From Engraulis encrasicolus (taxonomy: Eukaryota > Chordata > Actinopteri > Clupeiformes > Engraulidae), in assembly GCF_034702125.1 (NCBI RefSeq), contig NC_085869.1, positions 18,926,177-18,990,176 on the forward strand: DNA of 64,000 nt, in the 5' to 3' direction. The notes beneath the pieces are model-generated. The model was given only the letters and a program-made list of their open reading frames with translations, ran no database searches and was not told the origin of the DNA. The position numbers and the translations under genes are program-made. Positions 33,396 to 46,800 of the stretch are shown here, in pieces (position 1 is the stretch's first letter; each line of letters begins with the position of its first letter).

Positions 33396-34259
33396 TAAAG
33401 ACTGATGCTGAGAGGGCTGACTCAAAGTTAGACCACAGACCAGGCGATGCTTGCTATGTTTAGGAGAAGATGCATGCAGGTGTAAGGTCAAACCTCAACT
33501 GCGAACCCACCCTCAACCCACAACTGTCCCATTTTAGCTACTGCACGCATATGTATCAGTTCATAGCGTGGGGGTGAAATGCTTTTTTGGGTCACTTCCC
33601 GCTCTGTTTCACAGGCATGTAGGTTGTCAGATATACACTAAGTCTACACTGTGGTCTGCAGTGAGTCTGTCTTTGACCATGACGTCTGAAATAAAGGAAA
33701 TAATTAGTCACTCTTTTCCATCTCTCTTTAATGATTCATCTCTCATTAATGATTCATGAAAATGGCAAAAAATAATATTTAAGGGTAGATTCTAACAAAA
33801 AGTCGTAAAGCTATTTAGGCTTACATGTATTTCTACTGTATGTATATCATATTTTGACATATTTCATATATTTCTACTGCATATTTTTCATTAATCATTT
33901 TAGAACAGTTTTCCCGGCTTAATCTAAATAATCTTTACAACTTTCATTCATAGGGAAAACTTCTTGACAGTGCTGTAACCTCTTAGTGCAGATGGGGTTG
34001 CCAGCGGGCCTATTTGCTACATAACTACTATTTGCTACATAATAATGACATTGCTATGACATTACAGAGAGCCTTAAGTCACAGATTAAGACATAGCCAT
34101 TACAATTTTGGTGACAGTAAGGTTATAACATAGGCTCTGCGCTAAGGGGTTAAGCAAGCAATGGCCAGTGTATTCCGATTGGGTAATGATCAGTTCTTTA
34201 CTTTGCAGTGTTCTGTCACCCTGTAACGACTCATTTAACTATCTGCGGACCACCTCCGG

Positions 34260-34770
34260 AGGTGTCAAAAGTAAAAGTGAAAGTAAAGTCATAGTGTAAC
34301 TACAACACTAGCACATGATATTACATAGCTGTTACACCATTTACTCCAAAGTACCTAATAAGGTATATACTGTGTTGTTACTGAAAAACACTAAAAACCT
34401 GACAAGAGCCCACCACAACCCACCCAACCAGAGCAGAGTCAGCTGATCGTAAGGCAAGTGCGGGTCAAAGACGTCCAACATGTCCTTCAGTGCAACGGAT
34501 ACTTTTGCTTACTGTAAATGCAAAAAAGGAGATTTTTTTTTAAATTATTTTTTTTGGCTTGGCTTTCATGCATTCACTTTATAATTTTTTTTTTTTAATT
34601 TCATGTTTCAGTTACAGTAAGCAAAAGCATCTGTTAGCAGCACTGAAGGACAGTGTCATGTTGGACGTCTTTGACCCGTGAACAGGTCTAATGGTACTCA
34701 GATTAGAAGTGAAGTGAATTAGTTACCTGTGTTGGAAGGAAACTTTTACTTTTACTTTTGACACTTCATT
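34260..34770. mobile_element. outer and inner foldback repeats
   Basis: Inner palindrome 34461-34678: CGGGTCAAAGACGTCCAACA against TGTTGGACGTCTTTGACCCG, continuing to TTTTGCTTACTGTA. Outer arms: TGTCAAAAGTAAAAGT near 34263 and ACTTTTACTTTTGACA near 34750. Confidence 0.7.
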
Positions 34771-35084
34771 AAACAAGTATGCAACATTTTAGCAGTCAAC
34801 AGAACGCTTTTTTGTTCTTGCTAAGCAAACTCTGAAATGGGTGATGTTTGTTGTTTCATATCACTTGCATTGTGCAGAGCATTGAGTATTGTTCAAAAAT
34901 GCTTTCAGAGGCAAAAAATCTGTGAACCTTGCTATATTTTTTATAGACTATCTCTGTTAGACAGTAACAAAAACATATTCCAAAACTAGGTAGATTGCAT
35001 GTAGGAGCTTGATGAGGAAAAAAGGAGTTGAATTTTCACCATCATCTGAAAATGAGGGTTTTGGAGGGTTTATTTCCATTAAGT

Positions 35085-35115
35085 CACGTCACGTCAAGTC
35101 AATTGACGTGACGTG
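35085..35115. repeat. CRE-half-site palindrome
   Basis: CACGTCACGTCAA, a 5-bp loop, TTGACGTGACGTG: perfect 13-bp arms with four TGACG/CGTCA cores. Confidence 0.85.
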
Positions 35116-35300
35116 CTTTATTGTAGTGCTTTATTGTCAAAAATCTATGAAATAGGGTGGGCATAGAAGCTTGAAATTGCATTCTCCAATATCCAGTTAG
35201 ACTAAACATACATATAAGACATTGACACACACTGTATATACACACATACACACACACAATGTGCAGGCGCCACATTGTAGCGCGCACACACACTCCCTCT

Positions 35301-35314
35301 CACTCACTCACTCA

Positions 35315-35367
<53 letters not shown>
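35301..35367. repeat. (CACT)n-(CA)n microsatellite
   Basis: Four CACT units followed by about 50 bp of CA. Confidence 0.95.
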
Positions 35368-35369
<2 letters not shown>

Positions 35370-36540
35370 CTCATAACCATGGTGTCAACTCCAGGGCAAC
35401 TGAAACGAGTGCTACTGCTACCCAGAGCTCAGCAGAATGTTTACTGGCAGTGAAACACCCTGTGGAGTACCTCACAACGCCCTCCCCCCATCTCCCACAG
35501 TCCCTGGCCTGGGCTTTGCCTCTCAAGCGTTCTCCTGCTCTTTTAACGCGTGGGTGACTTTATTTGCTGCCATATTGCAGTATTCCACTATCAGAGCATG
35601 TTAAGCTTAGTATCCATTTTCTGATCATCACACAAAAAAAATCACCATATTGTTGATCTGAATAATAGCAGTTGGAAATATTTTCAATTGGCTCTTGTCA
35701 CAATACACTACTAGACTATTAGGAAAAAAAAGACATTAAAATGTAATGCTCCCCTTGAATATTTAAATAGTCGTGCGTCAGAATGATGCTTGTTTATGCC
35801 TGCAACAATGGTATTGTCAGAGCAAACATCTCGGACTAAAGCTGTCAAAAGCCATTATTGTAAGTTGAGCACAACAAGCAGCAAAGCCTGTTTGCAGATA
35901 AAGAAGAATGTATCTCAAGGCAGCTAGGCTACTTACTAAAGACTAATATTCATCTTGTCTTGTGTCTTGACAATACAGCTAGAACTCCTTGTAACAGCTG
36001 GATGACGTTTGTGAGAGTTGCATTGCTGAACCGTAAATACAGTCGAGTTCTCACAGCAGTCACGCGTGGTCACTGGTTAGTGGGGTTATATAGTGCTTGT
36101 GTGTGGAGATTCTGAGTGATTCATCAGTGACAATGCAAGGTGCAAAATTGTAAGAGAACTTATATTTGGAGTTTGAAGACATAGGCCTACTGTATAAGAT
36201 TTCGTCTGAATGGCTTCTTCATGTTAATTGCTAGCTTAGAGGTAAGATTTTCACTGCCATGCTCAGAGAATGGCAGGAAGTACAGGAGAAAGGTAAAACC
36301 CAATCATTTAACTCAAGGAGAGGAGTAATATGAGCTTATTTATAAACATTGTACAGTATCACTTGAAGGCTTCATCTGAATGGCTTCTTCAGTTCTGACC
36401 TGCTGATGAAGAACAAGGAGCTGCATCTCTGGATCACCACTGACGGTGGAGCCATGAGCTGTAAGGCACCGTCCTTGTGACAAAATGGCTTTGCATAAAC
36501 ATATGCCATGATGGACAAGTTGGAGGGAGAGTGAAGGTAA

Positions 36541-36725
36541 TGATACACAGGGCAACTTTTTGAGATTTTTGATTGGCTATTCATTTTCTGATAGAATAGC
36601 TGAAAAAAGTTGTCTACGGTTAGTCCAAGTTCTCTTGATAGAAATGTTATATGATGAACAGTCTAAACATCATCCTACGAAGTCGTTGCCCGGGCATGTC
36701 ACTCAAAAAGTTGCCCTGTGTATCA
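36541..36725. mobile_element. MITE with 24-bp inverted ends
   Basis: TGATACACAGGGCAACTTTT (TGAG) at the left and its complement ending CCCTGTGTATCA at the right. Target duplication not clear. Confidence 0.75.
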
Positions 36726-38600
36726 TCACCTTCAGAAAAAAAAGCTGCCATCGCTGGAATGAAATAGTAAACTATGTTGCAGCCCAACAACTATGTTAAA
36801 AGTTGGTTGTTGCAGATGAACAGAGATGGCCTTCACCACAACATCACAAGTACTGTATTTATTGTGAAGTGGTTGCATAGTTTGCCCGAGAACACAGATA
36901 TGAGCATTCCTGATAGCATTGTTCTGCCCCACATTGAGTCCGTGTCTTGGAGCTACGTCCTTCAGGTGAAGCAGGCAGCCTCTGACTGTTTTTTTGCTAA
37001 GCTTATGCAAAGCTTTCAACCGAATGCAGGGATATTGTATGCCATTACTGCAGGTCGACCTTGGATGGAAACCGGTTGTTTTTTTTTACAGTTAGCACTC
37101 AACGACGGTCTCTTGATTTTGTTCTTAGTGAAGATTCTCCTTCATATCTCAGACAATCCAAGATGTGTCGGGGACAACCCAACCAGTTTTCTATTGCTTG
37201 TCTGTTGTTTTGTTTTGCATCCTACTCCTGACTCCTGACTTCAACAGACTTGATGACGACCTGGCCTTTCGATTAATACTGTATATGTTCTTTCCCATCC
37301 TTTTGTTTGGGATGGGATGCTATCTGCTTGGAGTTGTATGATTCTCCTGACAGTGTCCAGTTTGTGAGCCAAGGGGTGATGGCAGGGTGATGGATGGAAC
37401 TGGTGCTGATACTGCAATTAAGCAATTTTTTTAATGTATTTATGTCGCCAGAAACTAGAAAACCAGGGTAAAGTGTAACAATTGCAGTGCCATGGTTTTC
37501 ACAATTTTGAAAAAAAAAATCATTCACAGTTTCCAAATAGCAAATACAGCATGCCGGTTTAAACACGTGATTACATTTCCAGTTTAAGTCACAATTCTCC
37601 AAAATAGCAAATGTATACATAATGTCATCCCACGCAAATCATGTTACAGACAACACTGCACATGGTTACCAGACTGCCATCTTGGAGACAGGAAGTGGGT
37701 TTCTGAATCGGCCTTCCACGCAGCCAACACCATGGTCTCCCAGGGAACAAAGTGTAGCCCATGGCAACAGCGTATCCAAACACTCAAGAGTCTGTGTTTC
37801 ATTCACAGCTCTTCATTGATGTTCTAACACTTTTAGAGGTTACTAAATGACACCCCTCTGAACAAGGTGATCAATCTCCTCCGTACGCTACTGGGGACTT
37901 TTTACAGTTATTAGCTAGATTTCTCTGCATATCAAGGTCTAATAAGGTCATATTGCTAGATGAGTAAACTCTGCAGCAGCAGATTAGAATGTAATGGATC
38001 TGATTAAGTGGAAGGCACATGCAAACAGCGTACATGTCAGGCGTTATGATAGTTTTAAGTTTATTTTTGAATGTGCACTTCCAACGAGCATACTTACGTA
38101 AACCTAATCTGAAATATAAAAATGGATCAATAATGAAGATCTACAGAGCACAGGATGTTGTGATGACTGCCATAATCTACAGAGGTTGAAACAAGCAATG
38201 GTACTACCCTCATCCCAGAGAAAAGCCTTACTATATCAGAATTCATGAGGATCGCACACACACACACGATACAAAGATCAGTTCTTCCCCAACATTCACT
38301 AAGCTATGGCTCAGTCTAACACACCTTTCTCTGCTGCATAATTTAAAGTCTAATAATGTCAGCCGTTAGATCATTTTACACACAAGGAGCTCATTACTTG
38401 TATTTCAACCTGCTGGAGGTGATTTTAGTTACACAACGGGAACTGATATCTTCACTCGACAAATGTTTCTACAAGTACTTCGTACTCTCGGTGCAGAGTG
38501 ACAGCTTTAGTGTGTGACATGTCTAGAGTGACACAAACGCTTATAGCGCTGACCATCAATTTCCCTCCATTCATCTGAATACAGCAAGGCTACTATTGCA
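36726..38600. other. gene-free stretch
   Basis: Open frames up to 154 aa near 36.8-37.2 kb (both strands) show no family motif or supported splice structure. No repeat recognised. Confidence 0.4.
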
Positions 38601-38605
38601 TCTGA

Positions 38606-38838
38606 AGGGTAGCCGTGGCCTAGTGGTAAGAGAGTTGAGTCTAGGGGTTGCCAGTTCAAATCCCACCTGATCTGACCTCTCCCTACAACATCATCCATGG
38701 CTGAAGTGCCCTTGAGCAAGGCACCTAAACCCACACATTGCTTAGGGACTGCAACCAATACCCTGTAAGATAATAACTGTAAATCGCTTTGGATTTTTTT
38801 AAAAAAGCGTCAGCTAAGTGTAATGTAATGTAATCTGA
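38606..38838 (+). mobile_element. TGTAA-tailed tRNA SINE
   Basis: Head GTGGCCTAGTGGTAAGAG with B box GTTCAAATCCC, middle CCTTGAGCAAGGCACC, and tail TAAATCGCTTTGGAT ... GCGTCAGCTAAG plus TGTAA units. It is the clearest plus-strand copy of the family. Confidence 0.85.
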
Positions 38839-39849
38839 TCGGATAAAGTGAACTTGTACACCGATAACAAAATGTTAATGAAGTGCTTTGGTCCACTCCC
38901 AACTTAAAGACTTTTTAAAAGGGGGTGAAAACTGAATAAAAGGGATTGTTCTGCATATAACATTATTCTGGATCAGTTGTCCTGGTGTCATTTTATTACA
39001 TAGGGGCAACAGTAATAGCATCAATGTCTAATGAACCTTCTCTCCTCCTGCACCATGCATAGGCAGCAGATAGGCTACCGTGCTGTATCACACAAATGTC
39101 ATTATTCTGAAGACTACAGATTTGCATTTCTATCAAAGTGATGAGAAGAACCGAGCTGCCTGTATGAATTGTGCTATACAAAACCCCTATTGTTGCTAAT
39201 AGAGATATGGGTGTTGCAAAATGAGTGTCTACTGGACACTTATGCAGTATCTAGTATAGTCTGCCCTGCAGTGCTAGGGGGGTTTTCTTACAGCATGTGT
39301 ATTGACCTTGTAAAACACGATTTGTTTGTGAAAATTGTGTGTGGAAAATGTTTACTGTAGAAATAGGCACAACACGTTTTTCACTGTATGTCACGTGACA
39401 TGTCAGTTGGCCTATGCCCATGTTTTTTTCCCCATCAGATTTTACTCCCTTTGAATCTTGTACAATCAATAAACTAATGTATTAATTTATTTAAAATTCC
39501 CTGTGCCCATGTCATACATTTAGACAATTAGGTCATTATGGTGGAGATTATGTGGGGCATTCTGAGTGCAGCTAGGCCCTACATGTTCACATTCTGCGTC
39601 CCTTTTCTAACTAGAAAATTAAAAGAAGCTTATTTTGTCCCTTTCACTCTCGCAGAACTCAGTTGGGGTAATCCTCTTGTTTAGACTGCAGGGCCTAGGC
39701 CTATGGCATCCTCTCTGTGGCCAATTTCTGAATGGATATTAGGGTGACATAATACATTTCAATTCCTCATAAACATCTAAGCATTGTGGGTAAAACCTCG
39801 GATAAAATAACTACGAGGATGATATCTGAAACAAAATGAGGGACACTGT

Positions 39850-40850
39850 GTGCCTGCTACATGCATGAATGACGAAGTTCCCCTCGTCACGTTGTTTTGG
39901 TCTAACACCAGATGACGAACAGTTCGACGCACTTCTATGGGGTTCTCAATTATGGGATGTAAGAGCCTACTGCGGCCGTATGCGTCACCTTCTGATGTAG
40001 GCCCAAAATAATGTTCTCGGTGTGTGAAGTCATCCCGAACAGGCAGAGGTTTGACAACAAGCCAGTTGAGGCTCAGCCCAAGTTACCCGACAACAGACAG
40101 CAGCCTGGATACAATTTTCGTCCAGTCCGAAAACAAGGCGCAGGTCAATGACTAGCCCTCACCGTTATGTGAAGGCTACATTACCTCATCGCAAGTGGTG
40201 TCACGCCAAGGACCGAACAATATCAAGTTAATCAGTGCATATAGCCTACCCAAGTGAAGCTGGCACTGGCGAAAGGGACATGCAATTTTGTGAATCGATT
40301 TTGGCTGACGACTACACAGTCATCAGTGTTATTACAGAAAGCTCCAAAACAGACATTCATGTGCGACGAAGATCAACTTATACGAAAATTAGTCTCCTAT
40401 CGTGCAAACACCCATACGAATGAGCAGCTGGTATAACTGGCAGTACCGTTCTAGAGAGCATCACAGCATAAACGCTTACCAACGGTTTACTGGATTGACC
40501 ATGTCTTCTTGCCTCTTCTTGGCGCAGGAAACCGATGCTCTTCACTTGTCGCTCGAAAATCTGATCGGCCGTTTTCCTCTATTATGTGTAGCAGATTTGC
40601 ATGGGCAGTCCTCATCAAAAAGCGTTTTTGTACTGATGAACACAGAGCGGTCCACAGAAAAACAACATAAAGTCGCAAAAGTGCTGGGTATGGCTGAATT
40701 TGAACGCAGGTAGACGGATGCTTCGCGACGCTCCTCCCTGCAGCAAGGAGGGCTTCTGGACTCAAGTAAGCGCCGGAGTGGATTGCAGGCAGCGCAAGGA
40801 CTGGAGAATCAGCTTGGTGGTATGAAGGAAAACAAGGCACTGGCACTTAT
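39850..40850 (-). promoter_or_regulatory. candidate osbpl6 first exon and promoter region
   Basis: A relatively CpG-containing, low-repeat stretch between rbm45 and the first osbpl6 coding exon. On the minus strand a consensus-like donor (TTG|GTAAGC) falls after 40480, downstream of an open frame at 40487-40846 that has no recognisable homology. Because the osbpl6 coding exon near 24.7 kb has a splice acceptor at its 5' side, an upstream non-coding exon must exist, and this is the best candidate seen. Position and function are inference only. Confidence 0.3.
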
Positions 40851-40989
40851 GAGCCACTGCGTAATAACTAGCGTTTAACTGCTTAATAACTAGTAGGCTT
40901 GTAGCTGTGTATGTATGTTAATGCGCTCAAGCAGGGTGGTGCAAATTCAAAGGCAAACTGTGTTTTAATATATACACTTACCTAACGGT

Positions 40990-41160
40990 TTCCCCAAAGC
41001 AACTTAGTTTTTTTTTTCTTTCAGGGAACTGGTTACAGTCCCTGGAACATTGTGAGATTAGGTGCCTTGCTCAAGGACACTTCAGACTGTGAGGAGAGGG
41101 CAGGGTGGGATTCGAACCGACAACCATCTGATCTCAACATCCCCTCCCCAGAGAACCCGC
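40990..41160 (-). mobile_element. TGTAA-type SINE, reverse, truncated tail
   Basis: CAAAGCAACTTAG, GTGCCTTGCTCAAGGACAC and GGATTCGAACC (B box reversed). Confidence 0.7.
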
Positions 41161-41161
41161 C

Positions 41162-41162
<1 letters not shown>

Positions 41163-41202
<40 letters not shown>
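41163..41202. repeat. poly(C) tract
   Basis: 40 consecutive C residues next to a SINE head. Confidence 0.95.
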
Positions 41203-41357
41203 AGCCCCATGGATTTTGAGGCACAGGTGTTGCACAATTGTGTATTTTACCCTCATTATCAGCATGACATATCTCTGGATAAATAAAACATCATAGATCA
41301 GGCTTTGATAAATATTCATGACTGCTTTCAGTAAAAAGAGGACACTTAGACATATTG

Positions 41358-41590
41358 CATTAGGCTACATTATACAAAGTATTACACTTAGCTGACACTT
41401 TTAAATACAAAGCCGCTTAGTTATTTAGATACAGGTTATTGATTACAGTCCCTGGAACAATGTGGGGTTAGGTGCCTTGCTCAAGTGCATTTCATGCATG
41501 GGTGGAGGTGTAGGGAGAGATGAGGGTGGGAATCAAACTTGCAACCTGAACTTAAGACTACCTCACTGATCATTAGGAAACTGATGCCCG
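41358..41590 (-). mobile_element. TGTAA-type SINE, reverse
   Basis: ATTACACTTAGCTGACAC, GGAACAATGTGGGGTTAGG and GGTGCCTTGCTCAAG; head diverged. Confidence 0.65.
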
Positions 41591-42568
41591 ACAAACAAAC
41601 CAGTTATATACACTAGCCAGACATACACACAATTATTAATAGTAGACTTATTAATAGGCCTGCTGAAGGTGGGAAGTTGGAGGTAAACTTCAGCACCAAC
41701 CATCAGCTGTGATCATCGCCTTTGTGCCACCTAGTGGTGTAAAATGGCATTCAATGGTAACCTCCCAACATTCTCAGATGGATAGGACTTGAGAAACTAA
41801 AATTGGACCAGCTATATTTTCACTTCAGGGGAGTATTCCATGAACATGGCTAAGTACTACACCAGGTTACGTTAACCTTGAGGCAGTGGTAAATCATCTA
41901 ATAGAAGAGCCTGGAGTCCTTGTGTTCTTAACTAAATGACACAAGCGGGCTATCTTCAAGTAGGTTTACCACTTCCTGTAGGTTAACTTCACCAGGTTTA
42001 TCAGCCAAACATGTTCTTGGAATACCCCACAAGTCATTGGATTTAGTTCCGTTATTGTTTGGGCGAGACTGATCTGCAAATAGGTGGATAAACCTTTCCC
42101 ATCAAGAAAATGAATTGCATGTCAGGCAGCTATAATCAGCCCGAACCCAGACCAGTTATTTGCAAACATTTTCGGAAAATTAAAATAGTGTGTGTTACTG
42201 TTGACCATTTATTTCAGTTGCATTGTTTTTTGGATCAGATCGTGGGCCCTGGACATTTGTAAACATTTCAAGTGGGCCCCAAGTAGGAAAAGGTTGGGAA
42301 CCCCAGTTGTAGGCTATGTTAAGTGTGAAGCTATAAACTATAGTAAAAGAAAGAGGTCAGTTGTTTGTTGTCTGGATCAAAGCCTTAAATACCTATAAGT
42401 GTAACCCTTGACCTTAGCTACAAATAGCCATAGCACCATTGGCAGAGCAGAGATTACCCAAAAAGGAGAGGCAGTCACCACTTATAATTAGTAGCACTCC
42501 CAAAACATTCCCATACAAACACAAATGTCAATAAAAGCCAAATAGAGTGTGTGTGGCTTTTTAAATGT

Positions 42569-43679
42569 TTTATTTTATTTTATTGAGAACAGATTCAGAG
42601 GACAACAGATACATTTTATATTTATAGAACTCTATGTGATACTGCAGGTCACTTCATGTTAGCTTTTTCTACTGTAGAAGATTTGAGCAGACGGCTCTTA
42701 AAAAAAAAAATGAAACAAAGTCAACAACAAGAACAAAAAGTATAGGAGTCACTGTCCGTAGCTAGCGGTCGTGTCATCGTTTATGTCCGTCCAGTCATGT
42801 AGCAGGTCATGTCACTTAATTCTCTGGAAGAAGAAAAACATCATACCCAGAATTATACAAAAAAAACAATGGTGTCCCTCATTCTCTGTCTCTTCTTCCA
42901 CAATATGCCAAAGTCCAAGATCTATACCATCGTGTTGCGTACCGTATATGTAGTTACACATTCATAGAGGCCATTCATGAAGTTTGCCATGTTATGCAAT
43001 TATGCTAGCACTGACCTTCAGAGCAAAAATCTCAATGACTGAAAGCAAAACCTGTCCATAGACTGCTTTGCTAAGGCAAAATACAGTGACATCTACTGGA
43101 TGTTATACAGAAATAAACCATCAATAAGAATACGACTTTACAGTAACCTCTAAAAACATATACAAGGGGAAGATTTCCCTTTTCTTCACGTATCCGTCTG
43201 GTGAGTTTAGTTCTTTTGTCTTTGTAGGGTAGTGTACATGGTAGGGCTCCCATGTAACTGAATCTAAATGACCTTAACTATATGAACGGTCAAGTACAGT
43301 GATATTAAAAAGGTGTCACGTGGTAACCTTTTAAGGTTTAAGACATTAGTGTTGATGCTTGATGTGTATACTTAAGTATAACACAGCATTACCTATTATA
43401 TTGTCTATGATTGCTAAAAATGCTCCATAAAATCTGCAAGAGGCTCCAGAACAATGAAATCAGTCCGCTGGGCCCATAGTCGTTGAAAGAAAGACGTTAT
43501 ATTTAAACGATTACGCAGATAAATGACCAAAAAACATTTCACAGAAACATAACTATACCTTGGAAATTTGTCCTGCAAGGTTCCCTCAAGGTTCTATTAG
43601 TGTTCCAATCAAATGTAATTACTTTATTATTACCCATACCTTACCCTGGGAAATGCCTTACCTAGTTTGCCACTGGTCG
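42569..43679 (-). terminator. rbm45 3' UTR with candidate poly(A) signals
   Basis: On the minus strand AATAAA occurs at 43628-43623, about 50 nt after the stop, and as three overlapping copies at 42584-42569, about 1.1 kb after it. The second cluster could end a long 3' UTR. Usage cannot be decided from sequence. Confidence 0.4.
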
Positions 43680-43872
43680 TCAATAGGTCCGCTGGCGTTT
43701 GTGGGACTCCTCTTTCGGTGGGTCAGCCAGCATCACCCTCATCTTCACCCCGTTGACGACCTTGCCATGCATGGCCGCCATGGCCTCGTTGGCATGCTTC
43801 CTGTCAGCGTACTTCACGTAACCCACATTCCGACCAGGCACGAGGAAGACCTCAATCAGAGATCCAAAACGG
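43680..43872 (-). CDS. rbm45: rbm45 exon 9 (end of RRM4, stop)
   Basis: 193 nt; acceptor TTTGCAG. It encodes [20 protein letters not shown] and ends [14 protein letters not shown]. Confidence 0.96.
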
Positions 43873-46800
43873 CTGCAAATGAAAAAACAAAAACAAACAA
43901 ACAAAGTGGATATAGCATCAACATCACAAAAACGTGTGTGCTTTTTTTCCTGAAGCAAACATCCTGCAAGTCTCAGTCATAATGCAGATAGGAACTTCAC
44001 AGACACTCAGAATAGGAAAACCAGAAACATACATACCGGTATTTTGACAATGCTCTCTATTCCTCTCTATTCTACAGAGCCCTTAAAATGACATGTGATG
44101 TGAGAGTGGCCACTAGAAGTTTCAGGTTTCAGGTGGGCACGAGAAAGTTTCTGGTGGCCATGAGAAAGAACTGGTGCGCAAAAGAAAGTTTCTGGTGTGC
44201 ACGAGGACCACTAATGTATTTTTTTTTTACTCTCACATGTCATTTTAAGGGCTCGGTACTATTCAATGCTCTCTATTCACTCAAATAAATTTGAATTTCT
44301 CTTCAAGAGGCAGTGACTTCCTAGGGCAACAGTCAAACATTTATACAATGGTGAAAGCACTTAGTTATTATTTGCTCCCATACCAAAACACGTCTTCTAG
44401 CACATCCACTGGCAAAGGTGAAGGGTTAAAGATGACGAAAAGGCGTTCTTTCGCCACGCTGTCTGAGGGCGCCATCTTCTTCACCGACGGAAGGCTGACG
44501 TCGGTCTGTAGTCTGTGCTTCTGAGGAGTAGCCAGGGGAGCATAAACCTAAAATAGAATTCCCAACACTGTTATTTTAACAAGAAAGAGGACAACAAATT
44601 CATTAATCTTTTTTTGGACTTTTTGACTTTATTTATGATAGGACAGTGAAGGTGGTGAGTGGGCAGAGAGAGACGGGGAAGGGCCGGCAAAGGACTGGCC
44701 CGGGAATCGAACCCCGGTCAGCCGCATGGTAGACGAGTGCCTTACCGTTTGGCCACAGCAGGACCACAAATTCATTTATCTTGGAGAATTATTTGATCTC
44801 TGCAGAGCAACGGCTTACTTACAGTGCTGCTCTTCAGGAGTTGTGATCCAGAGGGGCCATTCCACACCATAGACATCATCTGAGCTACAACCAGCTGCAT
44901 GGCCATCTTGCCAACCGGACTGAGGACACAGCAAAGCAGGACAGGACATGACATGACAAGACAAGACAATACAGTGTGCAGAACTATTAGGCAAACGCGT
45001 TTATTGACCATATTGTACCTTTTTTGGGTGTTTTTCGACTTTATTTGATAGGACTGTATGAGAGGTGGACAGGAAGCGAATTGGGAGAGAGACGGGGAGG
45101 GGTCGGCAAAGGACCCGGGCCGGGAATTGAACCCGGGTCAGCCGCATAGCAGGCGGTGTGCCCTATCGGTTGGCCACGGCAGGGCCCATAGTGTACATTT
45201 TATGCACATTTTCCATCACCAATCAGTATGCGCATGAACACCTATTGGATTTAAGCATTCCAGGTCATGCACATGTGTAAAATAAGATGTGTGATCGAAG
45301 GAGCCCAATACCTTATATCAGGTGTTGCTAATTATTAGCCAACTTTGTTTTTCCTTTGGGAAAATGTGTCACCAAATAGATGTAGAAAACTCTGAGAAGA
45401 CTACAGACAACTTTGAAGTCTTCCAGAGGGATGGGGGTCATTGCGCACAGAGTAAATTTAGCAGACGCTTCCAGGGCTCTAATTTAACTATTTTCATCAC
45501 CAGCCAAAACGGCTAGTAGATGTTAATCTTATTAGCCAAACACACACTCACTAATGGGTCAAAGTGGCTAGTAAGTTGGTATTTTCTAGCAGCCAAACTG
45601 AAGTTTCACCAGCATCTGACAATAGTATACAAGGGGGAGTGCGAAAGAATGCAAAGCACAGCAATATACATGTACAGATTATATGAGACTTAAGTCATGA
45701 CAGAGTTATGTAGTTAACAGGGGTATACTGGTTTAGGGATGAGTAGGGTTACACACGACAAGACATGAAAAGAGTGCGTACACAGGACTAAAGTGTAGTG
45801 AACATCAAATAAAGTACACTAACCCTAAAAATAAAAGTCAAACAATAATAATTTCACCTGGTCCTGTCTTCTCCATCATCGATGAAAGCAACAGCAAGGC
45901 GATTTCCCGGTGGATATTCAAAGCCATTAAGCTTCTCTTTGGCGTAGACAGCTGAGCCTAAATTGGTGTAACGAATCATGGCTTGTCCTGGAAATTGTTC
46001 AAACAAACATGACCATTTCAGTTTTAAAGGGGACACAAGAGGAAACAACCTTTGAGATGCATAATAAGCATATAAAGCCTTCAAGCATTCATGTTTGACT
46101 TCACTACGTGTTCTAAAACATTACATTCCATTTCTAACTAGGATATGCAGCATCAGCACTGGCTCAGTGTAACTGTCCGCTAACTAAACTAGTGAATTAC
46201 CTTTGACAAAGCCATGCTGATCCAGCTGGATCTTACAATACTCCAGACCCGGGATCAGATCAAAGAGACCGTGGACCTGCTCCTGTGTGAGCACCGCCCT
46301 TGAAGTCATCATCAGACATCTGGTGATCATTTCACTGCTACTCCACGGCTCTCCTGACGTGTAGTTGCTGTTGTCTGCTTCACAAAAACAGTGTTCACTT
46401 AGACAACTACTGCACGTGGCACAACAAATTAAAGAATCAAAGAATGGTGTATTGATGAAGACAAGTTCTGTACCACTGAATGGATAGCCACTCATTCCGG
46501 CTTCATGGTCGGCTCTGGAATTTCCGAAATAGTCATTCTCTGTTGTTGAATTTTTGGTTCTCGGCTCAGCAAGGATTGCTCTAAAAGCTGAGGGGACAAA
46601 ATGAGAGGGCAAAATTAGGAAACAGCAAATACAAGTATGACGCAAATCGATGCATACTGACATACTTTGCACATAGAATTAAAACCATTTCTTACTTTTG
46701 TCACAGTTCTCTATGGCAATGGCTGCTTCTGATGGCCTTTGAAACCTCACATATCCAAGCCCTTTGCTTTCTCCAGTCAGTTTGTTCTTTATGATGATGC

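Noticed and set aside
36732..37238. Overlapping 95-aa (minus) and 154-aa (plus) frames
   Set aside because: No recognisable domain, no supported splice sites, and both strands open equally; chance frames remain likelier.
43560..43982. Plus-strand 140-aa frame
   Set aside because: Antisense to rbm45 exon 9.
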